Origin: CALCHA01 sp035548175
GTDB taxonomy: Bacteria; Planctomycetota; Phycisphaerae; WQYP01
Direction of reading: 5' to 3'
Length of the DNA stretch: 64,000 bases
Assembly (NCBI GenBank): GCA_035548175.1
Contig: DASZTO010000034.1
Location: 1 to 64,000, forward strand
Every line of letters begins with the position of its first letter. Position 1 is the stretch's first letter. The notes under the pieces were generated by a model that was not told where the DNA came from, did not search any database, and saw only the letters and a program-made list of their open reading frames with translations. Of the stretch, positions 40,511 to 50,319 are shown piece after piece. The position numbers and the translations under genes are program-made.

Positions 40511-42193
40511 TCACGTTTTGATGACGGCGTGCCGGTGGAAGGTCTGTTCGAACATGTCGGTCTTGTGGCGGGCGGCCCAGAGTTCGAGGGCGGGGTCGTG
40601 CTGGGCGCGGATGCGGATGGTGACGCTGGCGGCGGTGGTGCGGGTGGCGAGCGATTGGACGTTGGCGTAGTGGCCGCGATCGAGGCCGTCGGCGATGCGG
40701 AGGAGTGAGGCGAGCTTGCGGACGAGGAGCTGGGAGGAGGGATCAAGGGCCTGGAAATCGGGGTGGGATTTTTTGGGGGGAGACTTGCGGTGATAGCGGG
40801 CGATGTTGGCGAGCAGGTCGAGTTCGTGCGGGGAGAAGCCTTCGAGGTCGCCGTTTTTGATGAGGTAGGCGGAGTGCTTGTGGTGGCCGGAGTGGCCGAT
40901 GTGCCAGCCGATATCGTGGAGGATGGCGGCGAATTCCAGCAGCTCGCGTTCGGGTCGTGAAAGGCCGTGGAGCTTCTGCAGGGAGTCGAAGAGCTGGAGC
41001 GAGAGGGCGGCGACGTGGCTGGCGTGCTTTTCGTCGAAGTTGCAGCGGCGGCCGAGCTCGAAGACGGAGCGCCGGCGGGGGTCGGGGTATTGCACCGAGA
41101 GCTTGATTTTGGGCCAATGGGTGTGCATGTAATCGATGATCATGCCTTCGCGCAGGGCGCGGTCGCAGACATCGATGTGGGTGAAAGGCAGCTTATCGAA
41201 GAGGTGATCGAGGACGGCGGCGCCGGCGGGGATTTGCGCGGCGCGATCGGGATCGAGTCCGGGCAGGCGGCGGCGTTCCTTGAGGGGGAGCTTGCGGAGC
41301 TGCTTGTAGAGGGCGTCGAAATCGTCGCGGGCCATGTGGGTGAGCAGGCGGTGGCGGGCGGCGGATTCGCCGTGGCGGAGTGCGGCCATGGCGGCGAGAT
41401 TCTCGAGAGTGCCGGAGGTGCCGATGAGGCGGCGCGGGGCGAGTTCGCGGATCTGCTGGAGGGTGGGCTTGAGGGATTTTTTGATGTGGGACTCGAGGGC
41501 GGCGAGGTCTTTGTTGGAGACGGGATCGGAGTGAAGGAACTGCTGGGCGAGGCGGGAGGCGCCCAGGGGCTGGGAATCGAGCAGGAGCGGGCGCTCGTTG
41601 GTGGCGACGATGAGTTCGGCCGATCCGCCGCCGATGTCCAGGATCAGCGAGCAGCCGCGCGAATCGCGTGCCGGGTGATCGTCATGGATGTCTACGTGGT
41701 TGTTCAGATCGATGGCGGAGCGCACGGCGAGGTAAATCAGGTGGGCTTCTTCGCGGGCGGAGATGACCTGCACGGGCAGCTTGAGGCGCTGGCGGGCGAG
41801 ATCGACGAAATCGCCGCCGTTGGAAGATTCGCGCACGGCGGAGGTGGCGTAGGCGAGCAGGACGTCGGCATCGAGACCTTTGGCGATTTTCTGATAACGG
41901 GTGAGGGCGTCGAGGGTGTAATGGATGGCCCTGGAGGTGAGGCGCCGCTTGACGAGGGCGCCGTCGCCCAGGTGCGTGGGGTCTTTGTCGGAGGAGAGTG
42001 TTTTGAAGGCGAGGTTGGGGGTGACTTCGACGACGATCATGTGGAGGGAGTTGGTGCCGATGTCGATGGCGGCGATGCGCAGGCCGTGGGGTGTGGCGGG
42101 GATCCTGGATTTTCCGTTTTCGGGCCTGGGCTCCACGGTCCGATGGCCGCCGCGAAGACGAGCGGTGGAGAGACGTGGTGGCGTGCGCTTCAT
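40511..42193 (-). CDS. Ppx/GppA-family phosphatase with C-terminal HD domain
   Basis: The 560-residue protein has an actin-like Ppx/GppA fold: the first phosphate motif IAAIDIGTNSLHMIVVEV (about 40-57), the second ILDIGGGSAELIV, and GTSGTLENLAAM. A C-terminal HD-type domain contains EFAAILHDIGWHIGHSGHHK. This is the layout of the exopolyphosphatase/pppGpp phosphatase family, which removes polyphosphate ends or converts pppGpp to ppGpp. The choice between the two cannot be made from the sequence. The N-terminal 35 residues are extra and low in complexity, so a later start (MIVV region) is unlikely but one near residue 34 is possible. Confidence 0.88.
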   Translation of the reverse strand: MKRTPPRLSTARLRGGHRTVEPRPENGKSRIPATPHGLRIAAIDIGTNSLHMIVVEVTPNLAFKTLSSDKDPTHLGDGALVKRRLTSRAIHYTLDALTRYQKIAKGLDADVLLAYATSAVRESSNGGDFVDLARQRLKLPVQVISAREEAHLIYLAVRSAIDLNNHVDIHDDHPARDSRGCSLILDIGGGSAELIVATNERPLLLDSQPLGASRLAQQFLHSDPVSNKDLAALESHIKKSLKPTLQQIRELAPRRLIGTSGTLENLAAMAALRHGESAARHRLLTHMARDDFDALYKQLRKLPLKERRRLPGLDPDRAAQIPAGAAVLDHLFDKLPFTHIDVCDRALREGMIIDYMHTHWPKIKLSVQYPDPRRRSVFELGRRCNFDEKHASHVAALSLQLFDSLQKLHGLSRPERELLEFAAILHDIGWHIGHSGHHKHSAYLIKNGDLEGFSPHELDLLANIARYHRKSPPKKSHPDFQALDPSSQLLVRKLASLLRIADGLDRGHYANVQSLATRTTAASVTIRIRAQHDPALELWAARHKTDMFEQTFHRHAVIKT

Positions 42194-42226
42194 GCAGGGG
42201 ATTATGGAGAGGTGGAAGCGGGGCGT

Positions 42227-45200
42227 CTATCGTCTGCGCCGGCAAAGCAGCATCGGGGCGGCCAGGCCGAGAAAGGCGAGGGAGGCGGGTTCGGGGACGG
42301 GAAGGACGGTGAAATGGGGGGAGGCGTTGAGATCGTCGGGGTCCAGCGGCGGAGCGATGAAGAGGGTGCCGTTGACCTCAATGGTGCCGGAGAAGGCCGT
42401 ATCGACGGGGAGCCGCAGGGTGATTCCGGGGTCGATGATGACGGTGCCGGTGCCGGTGAGGGTGGGATCGTCGGAGGTGGAAAAATCGTAGTTGTCGGCG
42501 AATTCAAGGATGGCATTGGAGTCGACGGCGAAGGTGGCGGGCGAGGCGGGATCCTGCGCGGCGGCGAGGACGAACCTGGCGTTGTCGACGCTGATCGAGC
42601 CGGCGAAGGCGGAGAGGGCGTTGGCGTGGAAGGTGGCGCCGGTGATGCCGGTGTCGCCCTGAAGCAGGAGGGCGTGCGGGGCATCTTCGGACAGGGTATC
42701 GAGGTTGATGGGTAAGGAGCGGCTGATGAGGGAGGTATCGGCGGTGACGTGAAGATTGGTGATGTGGAAGGTGGAGGCGCCGACGATCACGTGGAGGGGA
42801 GCGCCGAGGTTGATGGTGTCCAGGGTGAGGCGCGGGCCGGGGCTGGTGGAGTTCACGTTGGCGAAGAGGACGGAATGATCGGTGAGGGTGCTTTCGCCAG
42901 TAACGGTGATGGCGTTGTTATAGACGACCGTGGCCGGTGGGCTGGAGGCGGAACTGAGAAAGAGGAAGGCGTGATCGAGGGTGAGGGAAGCGTTGGCGAG
43001 GGAGGCGGGGGAATTGACGCCGAGGGCGGCGTACTGGACGGTGACGTTGCCGAGGGAGTTGTTGCCGGAGAGGAAGAGGGGGCCATGGCCGGTGGCGGCG
43101 TTGAGATCGGTGGTGCCGATGGTGAGCGGGCCGGTGGCGATGATGGGGTTGGAGATGGAGGAGAAGGGGGTGTTGAAAGAGAGTTTGGTGTAGTCGCCGG
43201 GGGCAAGGAGGGTTTCGCCGGCCTCGCCGATGTGGAGGGTGCCGGCGCCGGAGAAAGCGTTGGACGTGGTGAAAATGGGGGAGGCGAATTGGAGAGTGCC
43301 GCCGTTGAGGAAGAGATCGTCAGACTGCGTGAGGGAGGCTTGCACGATGTAGGTGGCGGCGGGGTTGAGGGAGTGGAGGTTTTGAATATTGCTGGCCCCG
43401 AGGGAAATGGCGTCGCCGGGCTGGGTGAAGCTGGGGGTGAGCTGTGGGCCGGCGAAGGCGTCCGGGCTGCCGATGATAAAGGCGATAGGCCCGTTGTCGC
43501 GGGAGATGACGCCCGAGCCCTGGAGGCCGCCGGAGAAATCCCCAGTGAAGCTGAGAGTGGAACCTCCATCGAGGGTGAGAGGAGCGTTGACGGCGCGCGC
43601 GGAGCCATCCATGAACACGAGAGTTCCGCCGGCGGCGACATCGAGGGGCACGGGGCTGGTGCCGTTGGCGCCGCCGAGGACATTGTTGGCGTTGAGGCTG
43701 AGCGTTGCGCCGGAGGCGACGGTGAAGGCGGAGGCGCCGGAGAAATCGTGCTGCACGGAATCATTGAAGATGTTGCCGGCGCCCACCAACGTGACGTGGA
43801 CGGGGGAGGCAGCGAGGATGTCGGCATCCAGGGCGACCGAGAGAAAGGAGACGTCCGAGGTGGCATTGATGGCGCCAACGGTGACGCCGGTGACGCCGGC
43901 CCAGGGAGTTCCGGCGCCGACGGTGATGGAGACGGGCTGGAAGGTGTTGATGCCGAGGAAGAGGTCGGCGTTCGTGCCGAGGTTGTGGATGGTCGGCAGG
44001 GTGCCGTCGGAAAAGATGGAGGAGCCGGCGGGGAGGTCGATGTTGGTGCCGCGGGTGAGCAGGGGGAAAACCTGGGCACCGCCGTAGAGCAGTCCGTTGG
44101 CGGTGAGGGTGAAGGTATCTCCGCCGAGGTCGGTGATGGTGGACGCGAAGTTGATGGTGTTGGCGGTGATGTGGTGGCCGTTGGCGGCGGCGTTGGCGTT
44201 GTAGTAGACGGTGCCGGTGGCGGAATTCGCGGAGGGGGCGATGTCGCTGTTGGCGGCGGCGGTGGCGTTGAGGAAAAGCACGCCATCGTTGGTCACCGGG
44301 CCGGTGGACAGCGCGCCGGTGGCGGCGGCGACCGCGTCGCCGGTCCCCTGGATGGTGGTGCCGCCGGTGAACGTGTTGGCGGTATCGAGGGTGAGGGTGT
44401 TGACGATCTGCGTGATCGACCCGGCGCCCGAGACGTTGCGAAGGGTGAAATTGTCGAACACGGAAAGCGCCCCGCCGACGGAGATGGAGTCGAAAGTGAC
44501 GGCGTTGAGCGAGATCAGCTCGACGGGGCCGGTGGTGGTCAGCGAGGGGAGGTCGAAGCTGTAACCCGTCTCGCTGCCGGGCCCCTCGAACTCGACCATC
44601 CCGGCGGTGGCGCTCTGGCTGTTGACGACGATCGGATTGGCCAACGAAGCGGTGGCGTCCTTGACGCCGGGTAGATGGAGCGTTACCTGCTGCACCACGG
44701 ACCCATTGAATTCAAAATCGAGCGGACCGTTGCCCATCGCGGCGGCCGACGCCGCGGTGAAATCGACGCCGGTGGAGACGGGAGCGAAGGTGATGCCGTT
44801 GGGCAGCGAGTCGGTCCCACTGAGGAGGATGGTTCCGTTCTGCAGGAGGAGGCTGGGGGCGGAAATGTTGCCGTTGAGAGTGAGGTGGGCGTTAACGGCG
44901 AGGGGGGCATCGCTGGAAATATTGCCGTTGATGGTGACGTTGGCGGTGGATTGGATGTAGGGGCTGGCCCCGGTGAAGGAGAGGGAGGAGGCGGGATCGA
45001 TGGTGAGAGTGTTGCCGGAGGAGCCGGGCGGCATGAAGGAAAGGCCGTTGAGAACCCACGAAGCGCGAGCCGCATCGGCCGTGGCGTTGAGGGGAGCGGA
45101 AGCGGGCGCGAGGAGGATTCGGGTGGCGGGATCGTTCGGAGGAACGAGGTTGTTGAGCCAGTTGGCGGGGTCGGACCAATTGCCGGCGCCGGTGAAGGTG

Positions 45201-45274
45201 TAGGTATCCGCAAGGGCGGCATGGCTGGAGAGCGTCGCTGCCGCGAGCGCCAAGAGGAGACTTCGCCTGGACAT
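42227..45274 (-). CDS. Giant PEP-CTERM surface protein, first of two paralogues
   Basis: The 1015-residue protein has a signal peptide (MSRRSLLLALAAATLSSHAA), then TYTFTGAGNWSDPANWLNNL, a long low-complexity beta-helix body rich in Ala, Ser, Thr, Asn and Gly, and a PEP-CTERM tail VPEPASLAFLGLAAPMLLCR ending in arginines. The tail is the sorting signal for exosortase, which would anchor or release the protein at the cell surface. The body is repetitive with passenger-like motifs. AAGGATCAT precedes the start. Its neighbour (45380-48667) has the same layout. No exosortase gene is in this window. Function could be adhesion or matrix formation, which is inference. Confidence 0.85.
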   Translation of the reverse strand: MSRRSLLLALAAATLSSHAALADTYTFTGAGNWSDPANWLNNLVPPNDPATRILLAPASAPLNATADAARASWVLNGLSFMPPGSSGNTLTIDPASSLSFTGASPYIQSTANVTINGNISSDAPLAVNAHLTLNGNISAPSLLLQNGTILLSGTDSLPNGITFAPVSTGVDFTAASAAAMGNGPLDFEFNGSVVQQVTLHLPGVKDATASLANPIVVNSQSATAGMVEFEGPGSETGYSFDLPSLTTTGPVELISLNAVTFDSISVGGALSVFDNFTLRNVSGAGSITQIVNTLTLDTANTFTGGTTIQGTGDAVAAATGALSTGPVTNDGVLFLNATAAANSDIAPSANSATGTVYYNANAAANGHHITANTINFASTITDLGGDTFTLTANGLLYGGAQVFPLLTRGTNIDLPAGSSIFSDGTLPTIHNLGTNADLFLGINTFQPVSITVGAGTPWAGVTGVTVGAINATSDVSFLSVALDADILAASPVHVTLVGAGNIFNDSVQHDFSGASAFTVASGATLSLNANNVLGGANGTSPVPLDVAAGGTLVFMDGSARAVNAPLTLDGGSTLSFTGDFSGGLQGSGVISRDNGPIAFIIGSPDAFAGPQLTPSFTQPGDAISLGASNIQNLHSLNPAATYIVQASLTQSDDLFLNGGTLQFASPIFTTSNAFSGAGTLHIGEAGETLLAPGDYTKLSFNTPFSSISNPIIATGPLTIGTTDLNAATGHGPLFLSGNNSLGNVTVQYAALGVNSPASLANASLTLDHAFLFLSSASSPPATVVYNNAITVTGESTLTDHSVLFANVNSTSPGPRLTLDTINLGAPLHVIVGASTFHITNLHVTADTSLISRSLPINLDTLSEDAPHALLLQGDTGITGATFHANALSAFAGSISVDNARFVLAAAQDPASPATFAVDSNAILEFADNYDFSTSDDPTLTGTGTVIIDPGITLRLPVDTAFSGTIEVNGTLFIAPPLDPDDLNASPHFTVLPVPEPASLAFLGLAAPMLLCRRRR

Positions 45275-45379
45275 GATGATCCTTCCCGACCAGATGGGGC
45301 AGACAAACGAACCCATTCTAACGAAACGGCCGGGGAGATGTGAGGAAAAATTAAGAATCGCCAATCGGAACGCAAACAA

Positions 45380-48300
45380 TCACGCTGGCCGGGTCGGGCG
45401 CGCCCGCCTTCGCAACAGCACGGCGCCGCCGAGACCGAGCATCGCAAGACACGCCGGCTCGGGCACGGCTGCCACGTGCAGGATCACCGAGCCCGGAGTG
45501 CCCGTGTCGAGCGCGTAAACCAGCGACGGATCCGTCGGGAGATCAAGGCCATTATCCGTGAGGCTGCCGGTGTAGGTGAAAAGGGTGTAATCGCCGGGCC
45601 CGAAGGAAGCGCCGGGTTGGAGGGACAGCGACCCGTCAAGGATGAGATTGCCCTGCACGTTGATCGAGGTGTCGGAGGAGTCGCCGGGACTGTTGAGGGC
45701 GAATTCCAGGGTTGTGTCGGAGGAGAGCGTCAGGTCGCTCGTGGACGCCGGTCCGGGCAGGTAGTTGCCCAGGGCGGCATCCTTGAACACCAGCGGACGA
45801 TCGATCGGGGAAGCGGACGCAAAGGAACTTCCGTTGGTGAGGATGATCGGATTCGAAGATGCGGCGACCGATCCCCCCAGATACAGGAAAGCCGCATCCA
45901 GGACGATCGGCCCGGTGTCGGCGGTGGGGCCGGTAACGTCAAATTCGGAGATACCGCGCGTGCCCTGGAAAGTGAGGGTATGAGGCGACGTGTCGGCATC
46001 AATTGCGCCGATGGTGATCGGTAAAGAGTTCGATGACAGCGTGGCGTCGGCAGTGGGCGTGAGTGAATTCATCGTCACCTCAACCGATCGCGGGTTCACT
46101 TGCAGCGCGGCTCCCAGGCGGATATCGCCGACGGCAAGCGTGGAAGCGGTGGGTTGGGCGAAAGCAGAATCGACGATCGATTGAGTGGCGTCTGAGAGGA
46201 TGCTGTCGCCGATGACGTTGATCGAATTGGCATAGACCGCCGTCCTCCCCGGGAAGGCTGGGGCGAGCGGGTACAGCTCGAGGAAGCCGTGATCCAGCGT
46301 GATAGGAGTAGTTCCTAACACGGAGGGGGATGCAAGCGCCAGGCCGCCGTAGCTCACGGTGGCCGCGGGCAAGGCGCTGGGGGTGGTAAGGGCGATAATT
46401 CCGGACGAACTGGCGAAGAAATTCGTAGCGCTGGGGTCCAACGTTCCAAAGGTTACCGGCCCGGAAGACACAATGGGGATGTCGATAACGGCGTTCGCAC
46501 TTCTTCCAAGCAGAAGGTCGGAGTAGAGAGACTGGGTTTGGATCATCGCGCCCTGGTTGCCGATGCGAATGGTGTTGTCGCCGGAAGGCGCCGCGACGAG
46601 GGAGGCGTTTTCATCCAGCCGCAATGTTCCCCCGTTGAGATTGAATCCGGCGCTTTGAGTGGAGAAAGGCATCGGAACAACATACGTGGCGGCGGGATTG
46701 AGGGAGGGAAGCATGGCCCAATCCGTGACGCCCAGGATCACGGTGTCGGCGGAGGTGATGATCGATGGGGTCAATTGGCTGCCGCTGAATGCCGCCGCAT
46801 TTTCAATTGCGAAGGTCACGCCGCCCGGATCGCGAGAGATCACGCCGGAGCCGGTGAGTCCGGGCGCGTTGATCGCCAAAATTGAACCGGCGTGCAGGGT
46901 GAGATTGCCATTGATCGCCTGGCTGTTGTTGATCGTAAGATTACCGGCCGATTCGACGCTGAGCGGTACGGGCGAAGAGCCATTGCCGCCGCCCAGGGCG
47001 TTGGCGGATTGAAGCAGGAGATTGCCGGTGACATCAAAAGAAGCCACGCCGGAGTAGTCGCTCAAGGGGCTTTTGAGCACCGCGCCGTTCCCGGTGACGA
47101 CCACCGGGGTTGAGGCGAGGATATTAAAGGAACCGGCAGATCCATCGCCCAGCGTTCCCCCCGACAGGGAGAAATTCGACAGGGCCGTGACGGTTCCGAC
47201 GTAGGAGCCGCCGCGTCCGCCGGCGATGCCGCCCCACGGGGTGCCTGCGCCGATGTTGACGTTGAAGGGGGAGGTGGTGTGCAGGGCGAGGATCAGGTCG
47301 GCGTCGGTGCCGAGATTATTGATGGTGGGCAATACACCGTCGGTGTTTTCAATTTGCGTTCCCGGACCGATGGTGATGTTGGCGTTGCGCGTGAGCAGGG
47401 CGAGCGCGGTGGAGTTGCCGGAGAGATATTCCGTGTGGGCCAGATTGAAAGTGTCGCCGCCCAGCGACGTGACGGCGGAACCGAAGCTGAGTCCCACGGC
47501 CGAGATCAAATGTCCACCTGCGGCGCCGTTGGCGTTGTATTGAACGGTGGCCAGGGAAGCGTCGATGTCCGAATTCGCCGCGGCGCTCGCGTTGAGGACC
47601 AGGGTCGATGCAGCTCCGATCTGATAAGGCCCGGCACCAAGCGAACCGGTCGCGTTCGCGATAAGGGTGGTGAAGCCCCCGGTGGTGATGCCCCCAGTAA
47701 AAGAGTTCGCGGTTTGCAGAATCACCGCGCTTTTGGGCGCGAACGCGCTATTGGTCACGGTAAGTCCGCCCGCTCCGGAGACGTTGGACAGCGTGAAGTT
47801 GCCTTCCAGGGTCGCATTGCCGTTGAGCGCGACCGCATTGAAGGTCATACCCACAGAGCTGGGAACGCCATTGCTTTCAAACGAGATCTTCGCGGGACCG
47901 GCAACGGACAGCGATGGGAAAATGAACTGGTAAGGATTCGCATAGGAGGACGCCGTGAACCGGGCCATCGCGGTCGTACCCGCTTCGGCGGTGACGTTGA
48001 TGGGCGCGCTGAAGGTCTGGGAACTTCCGCTGCCGGTCGTAAGCTGGACGTAGGCGTTTCCGCCGTTTTTGGCCAGCGTGATGTTGAGCGGTCCGTCGCC
48101 CAGGGCATTGGACGATGCAATGCCGAGCCTCGCCCCGGAGAAACCGGACGCATCGACGGTGACGCCGTCGGTCAAGGTATTGTTCCCGGACAGCAGGAAG
48201 TTGCCGCTGGTGATGAGCAAACCGGGAGCGTTGACGTCAGCGGAAATAGTGGTGGCGGATGTGGCGGAGGTTCCCGTGAGCGTGAGTTGGGAGCTGCTGG

Positions 48301-48667
48301 AAATGTTTCCGCTGATGCTGGTGGCAAAGGCGGAAGCGGCGTTGATAAAGGGATTGCTCCCGACGAATGCCAGGGAACTCCCCGGAGCGGTGGCGATGCT
48401 CGACGAGTTGTTACTCGACCGGTTCAGCGTCAGGCTGTTGATCTGCCAGGAGTTGCGGCTGGCGTCGAGGGTCGAGGTGATTGCCCCGCTGCCGGTGGGG
48501 GTGAAAATCACCGCCGTGGCGGGGTCATTCGGCGGGACGAGCTGGCTCTTCCAGTTGTTCGGGTCAGACCAGTTGCCGTTGCCCGTGTAGGTGAAGGTGT
48601 CGGCGAACAGGGGGCCGGCGGAGAGGCCGGCGACCGCCAGGGCGAGAAAGAGGGCGCGCGCAGACAT
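45380..48667 (-). CDS. Giant PEP-CTERM surface protein, second paralogue
   Basis: The 1095-residue protein parallels its neighbour: signal peptide (MSARALFLALAVAGLSAGPL), TFTYTGNGNWSDPNNWKSQL, a long Asn/Ser/Thr/Ala-rich beta body, and a PEP-CTERM tail VPEPACLAMLGLGGAVLLRR. The shared GNWSDPxNW ... LVPPNDPAT block directly after the signal peptide shows that the two genes arose by duplication. Middle segments differ. It is transcribed toward the first paralogue with 105 bp between them; both share the CCTTCCC...AAGGATCAT-like leader. As with the other, an exosortase elsewhere in the genome is required for sorting. Confidence 0.85.
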   Translation of the reverse strand: MSARALFLALAVAGLSAGPLFADTFTYTGNGNWSDPNNWKSQLVPPNDPATAVIFTPTGSGAITSTLDASRNSWQINSLTLNRSSNNSSSIATAPGSSLAFVGSNPFINAASAFATSISGNISSSSQLTLTGTSATSATTISADVNAPGLLITSGNFLLSGNNTLTDGVTVDASGFSGARLGIASSNALGDGPLNITLAKNGGNAYVQLTTGSGSSQTFSAPINVTAEAGTTAMARFTASSYANPYQFIFPSLSVAGPAKISFESNGVPSSVGMTFNAVALNGNATLEGNFTLSNVSGAGGLTVTNSAFAPKSAVILQTANSFTGGITTGGFTTLIANATGSLGAGPYQIGAASTLVLNASAAANSDIDASLATVQYNANGAAGGHLISAVGLSFGSAVTSLGGDTFNLAHTEYLSGNSTALALLTRNANITIGPGTQIENTDGVLPTINNLGTDADLILALHTTSPFNVNIGAGTPWGGIAGGRGGSYVGTVTALSNFSLSGGTLGDGSAGSFNILASTPVVVTGNGAVLKSPLSDYSGVASFDVTGNLLLQSANALGGGNGSSPVPLSVESAGNLTINNSQAINGNLTLHAGSILAINAPGLTGSGVISRDPGGVTFAIENAAAFSGSQLTPSIITSADTVILGVTDWAMLPSLNPAATYVVPMPFSTQSAGFNLNGGTLRLDENASLVAAPSGDNTIRIGNQGAMIQTQSLYSDLLLGRSANAVIDIPIVSSGPVTFGTLDPSATNFFASSSGIIALTTPSALPAATVSYGGLALASPSVLGTTPITLDHGFLELYPLAPAFPGRTAVYANSINVIGDSILSDATQSIVDSAFAQPTASTLAVGDIRLGAALQVNPRSVEVTMNSLTPTADATLSSNSLPITIGAIDADTSPHTLTFQGTRGISEFDVTGPTADTGPIVLDAAFLYLGGSVAASSNPIILTNGSSFASASPIDRPLVFKDAALGNYLPGPASTSDLTLSSDTTLEFALNSPGDSSDTSINVQGNLILDGSLSLQPGASFGPGDYTLFTYTGSLTDNGLDLPTDPSLVYALDTGTPGSVILHVAAVPEPACLAMLGLGGAVLLRRRARPTRPA

Positions 48668-48966
48668 AAATGATCCTTCCCAAAAAACTCAACGTTGGCG
48701 GCCGAGTGGCTGAAGCAACGCTTTGGCTGTGAGAACCCGCTCCCACGTGTTCGATGTCGCCGGTGAGAGACCCCGTCGCCTGCCTGCGTGTGCGGGAAGC
48801 GGCGAGGACTCCTGAGTAGATTTACCCGCATTCGAAAGGTTTGCAACTTTTTTCGAAAATCGAGCTTCGCCGAGCGGGCACTCGGCCGGGCGACGGGAGA
48901 ATGTCCGGCCGAACCACCGAAGTGGATGCCCCTGACCGCCGGCCGGCGGCAACTTATGATGTGGCT

Positions 48967-50196
48967 ATGACCAAAGGCTGGAAAATGTCCCTGGCGACCG
49001 TAGGAGTGGCGGCGGGAGCGACCTGCGCGTGGCTCGTGGCTGCCCACAAGGGGGGGATGGGCGCCGGCTCGAACGGGAGCCAGGCGGCGGCCAGCGCGGC
49101 GACGGAATCGGCTGAGGCGCGCACGAAAGTTGCAGTCGCGCCGACCACGCGACTTCCCATCGTTCCGACGGCGCCCAGCACCCAGCCGGCCGCCAGTCCC
49201 GCCCCCACAGCGCCGGCGCTGCCCCGGGCGCTGCGGCTGGGCGATGAGGTCTTGACGCAGGACCGGTGGATGCGCCGCCTTGCCGCCCGCCATGGCGTGT
49301 ACGTCACCTACGATGACGGAAATTCCCTCTGGCATTTTAAGGAGCCCGGCCCGCCGGAAAAGCCCATCGAGCGCGGGCCGGAAACCGTCTCGAGTCAGCC
49401 GGCAAGCGCCCCGGCCACGCAAGCCTCGACCGAACCGGCGCCGGCCTCCGGAGACCTGCGTCCCGCCGAGGCCTTCGCCCGCGCACTCCAGGCCGGCGCG
49501 ACGCCCATCCCCGCGGCGAACGTCGCCTGGCCGGATGTGCGCGCCATGGAGCTGGTGGACCCGCTGCAGCGTCTGCAGACCCGCTTTCCGGCGCAGGACG
49601 GGCCGCTGGTCCGAACGGTGGGAACGGGGGGGGACGTGCTGGTGACGGTGAACGACCTCGCGCAGGCGGAAGATGGCACGTTTTTCGTCGTATGCACGGA
49701 ACGCTGGGCCGGCGCCGCGCGTGCCGACGCCAGGGACCTCCCGGGGTTGCAGGTCGATGCAACCGCGGCCGGCGGGATCTCCGTGGGGAAGGTGGCGGAG
49801 TTGTCGGCCCCGATGATGCGTCCGGCGATGCGCGTGGCGTTCTACCTGATGGTCCCGGCGGATGCGCCGCGGGTGGGCAAAAAGCTGCGGCTCGAGCTGC
49901 GGGTGGCGGGGGTGGCCGCGCCTGTCACGGGCGAGCTGACAGCCGAGGCGATCGACGTCCCCCTGCGCGGCGCGGCGGAGAGCATCGATGATTTTTGCCG
50001 CGACTTCGACGGAATCGCCGCCGTGCGGGAAAGCGAGTACGCGCGCGGCCCCGCCGGCCTGGTGGAAAGCCTCCATCCGCCCGGCGATTATCTGCCCGGC
50101 GAATTCACCGGCCGCATCCTTACCCAGGTCGCCCTCCGCCACGAAGTGCTGGCCCGTCCCCCAGCCGCATCCCAGACCCGTCCCGCCGCCAAATGA
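48967..50196 (+). CDS. Membrane-anchored protein with a Pro/Ala-rich stalk, unknown function
   Basis: The 409-residue protein has an N-terminal helix (MSLATVGVAAGATCAWLVAA, residues 7-26), a long Ala/Pro/Thr-rich stalk (about 30-85), a short globular part (ALRLGDEVLTQDRWMRRLAA), a second Ala/Pro linker (about 130-160) and a C-terminal beta-rich domain (about 165-395) with VRTVGTGGDVLVTVNDLAQA and GTFFVVCTERW. I do not recognise a family. Coding on this strand is preferred to the long minus-strand frame here because composition and a signal anchor support it. The ATG at 48967 is the first methionine before the helix. Confidence 0.6.
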   Translation: MTKGWKMSLATVGVAAGATCAWLVAAHKGGMGAGSNGSQAAASAATESAEARTKVAVAPTTRLPIVPTAPSTQPAASPAPTAPALPRALRLGDEVLTQDRWMRRLAARHGVYVTYDDGNSLWHFKEPGPPEKPIERGPETVSSQPASAPATQASTEPAPASGDLRPAEAFARALQAGATPIPAANVAWPDVRAMELVDPLQRLQTRFPAQDGPLVRTVGTGGDVLVTVNDLAQAEDGTFFVVCTERWAGAARADARDLPGLQVDATAAGGISVGKVAELSAPMMRPAMRVAFYLMVPADAPRVGKKLRLELRVAGVAAPVTGELTAEAIDVPLRGAAESIDDFCRDFDGIAAVRESEYARGPAGLVESLHPPGDYLPGEFTGRILTQVALRHEVLARPPAASQTRPAAK

Positions 50197-50319
50197 TCCG
50201 CATGCCCCACCCCCTCGCCATTCCCCCGTTCCCCGCGTCGATTGCGTGGCCGCCACGGCGCGGGTAATTTTGCGGCGCTATCGTCTCGATCGTTAGGCGT
50301 GGTTTCCCCTGAGGACTGC

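Noticed and set aside
48694..48770. tRNA-Ser/Leu-like sequence (GGCCGAGTGGCTGAAG plus GTTCGA)
   Set aside because: The D-arm and T-loop words are present, but acceptor, anticodon and T stems do not pair when written out, so it is not a working tRNA.
48508..50256. Long minus-strand frame of 582 codons
   Set aside because: It runs antisense to the 48967-50196 gene and is a Gly/Arg-rich shadow without any motif; the plus-strand product has a signal anchor and ordered domains.
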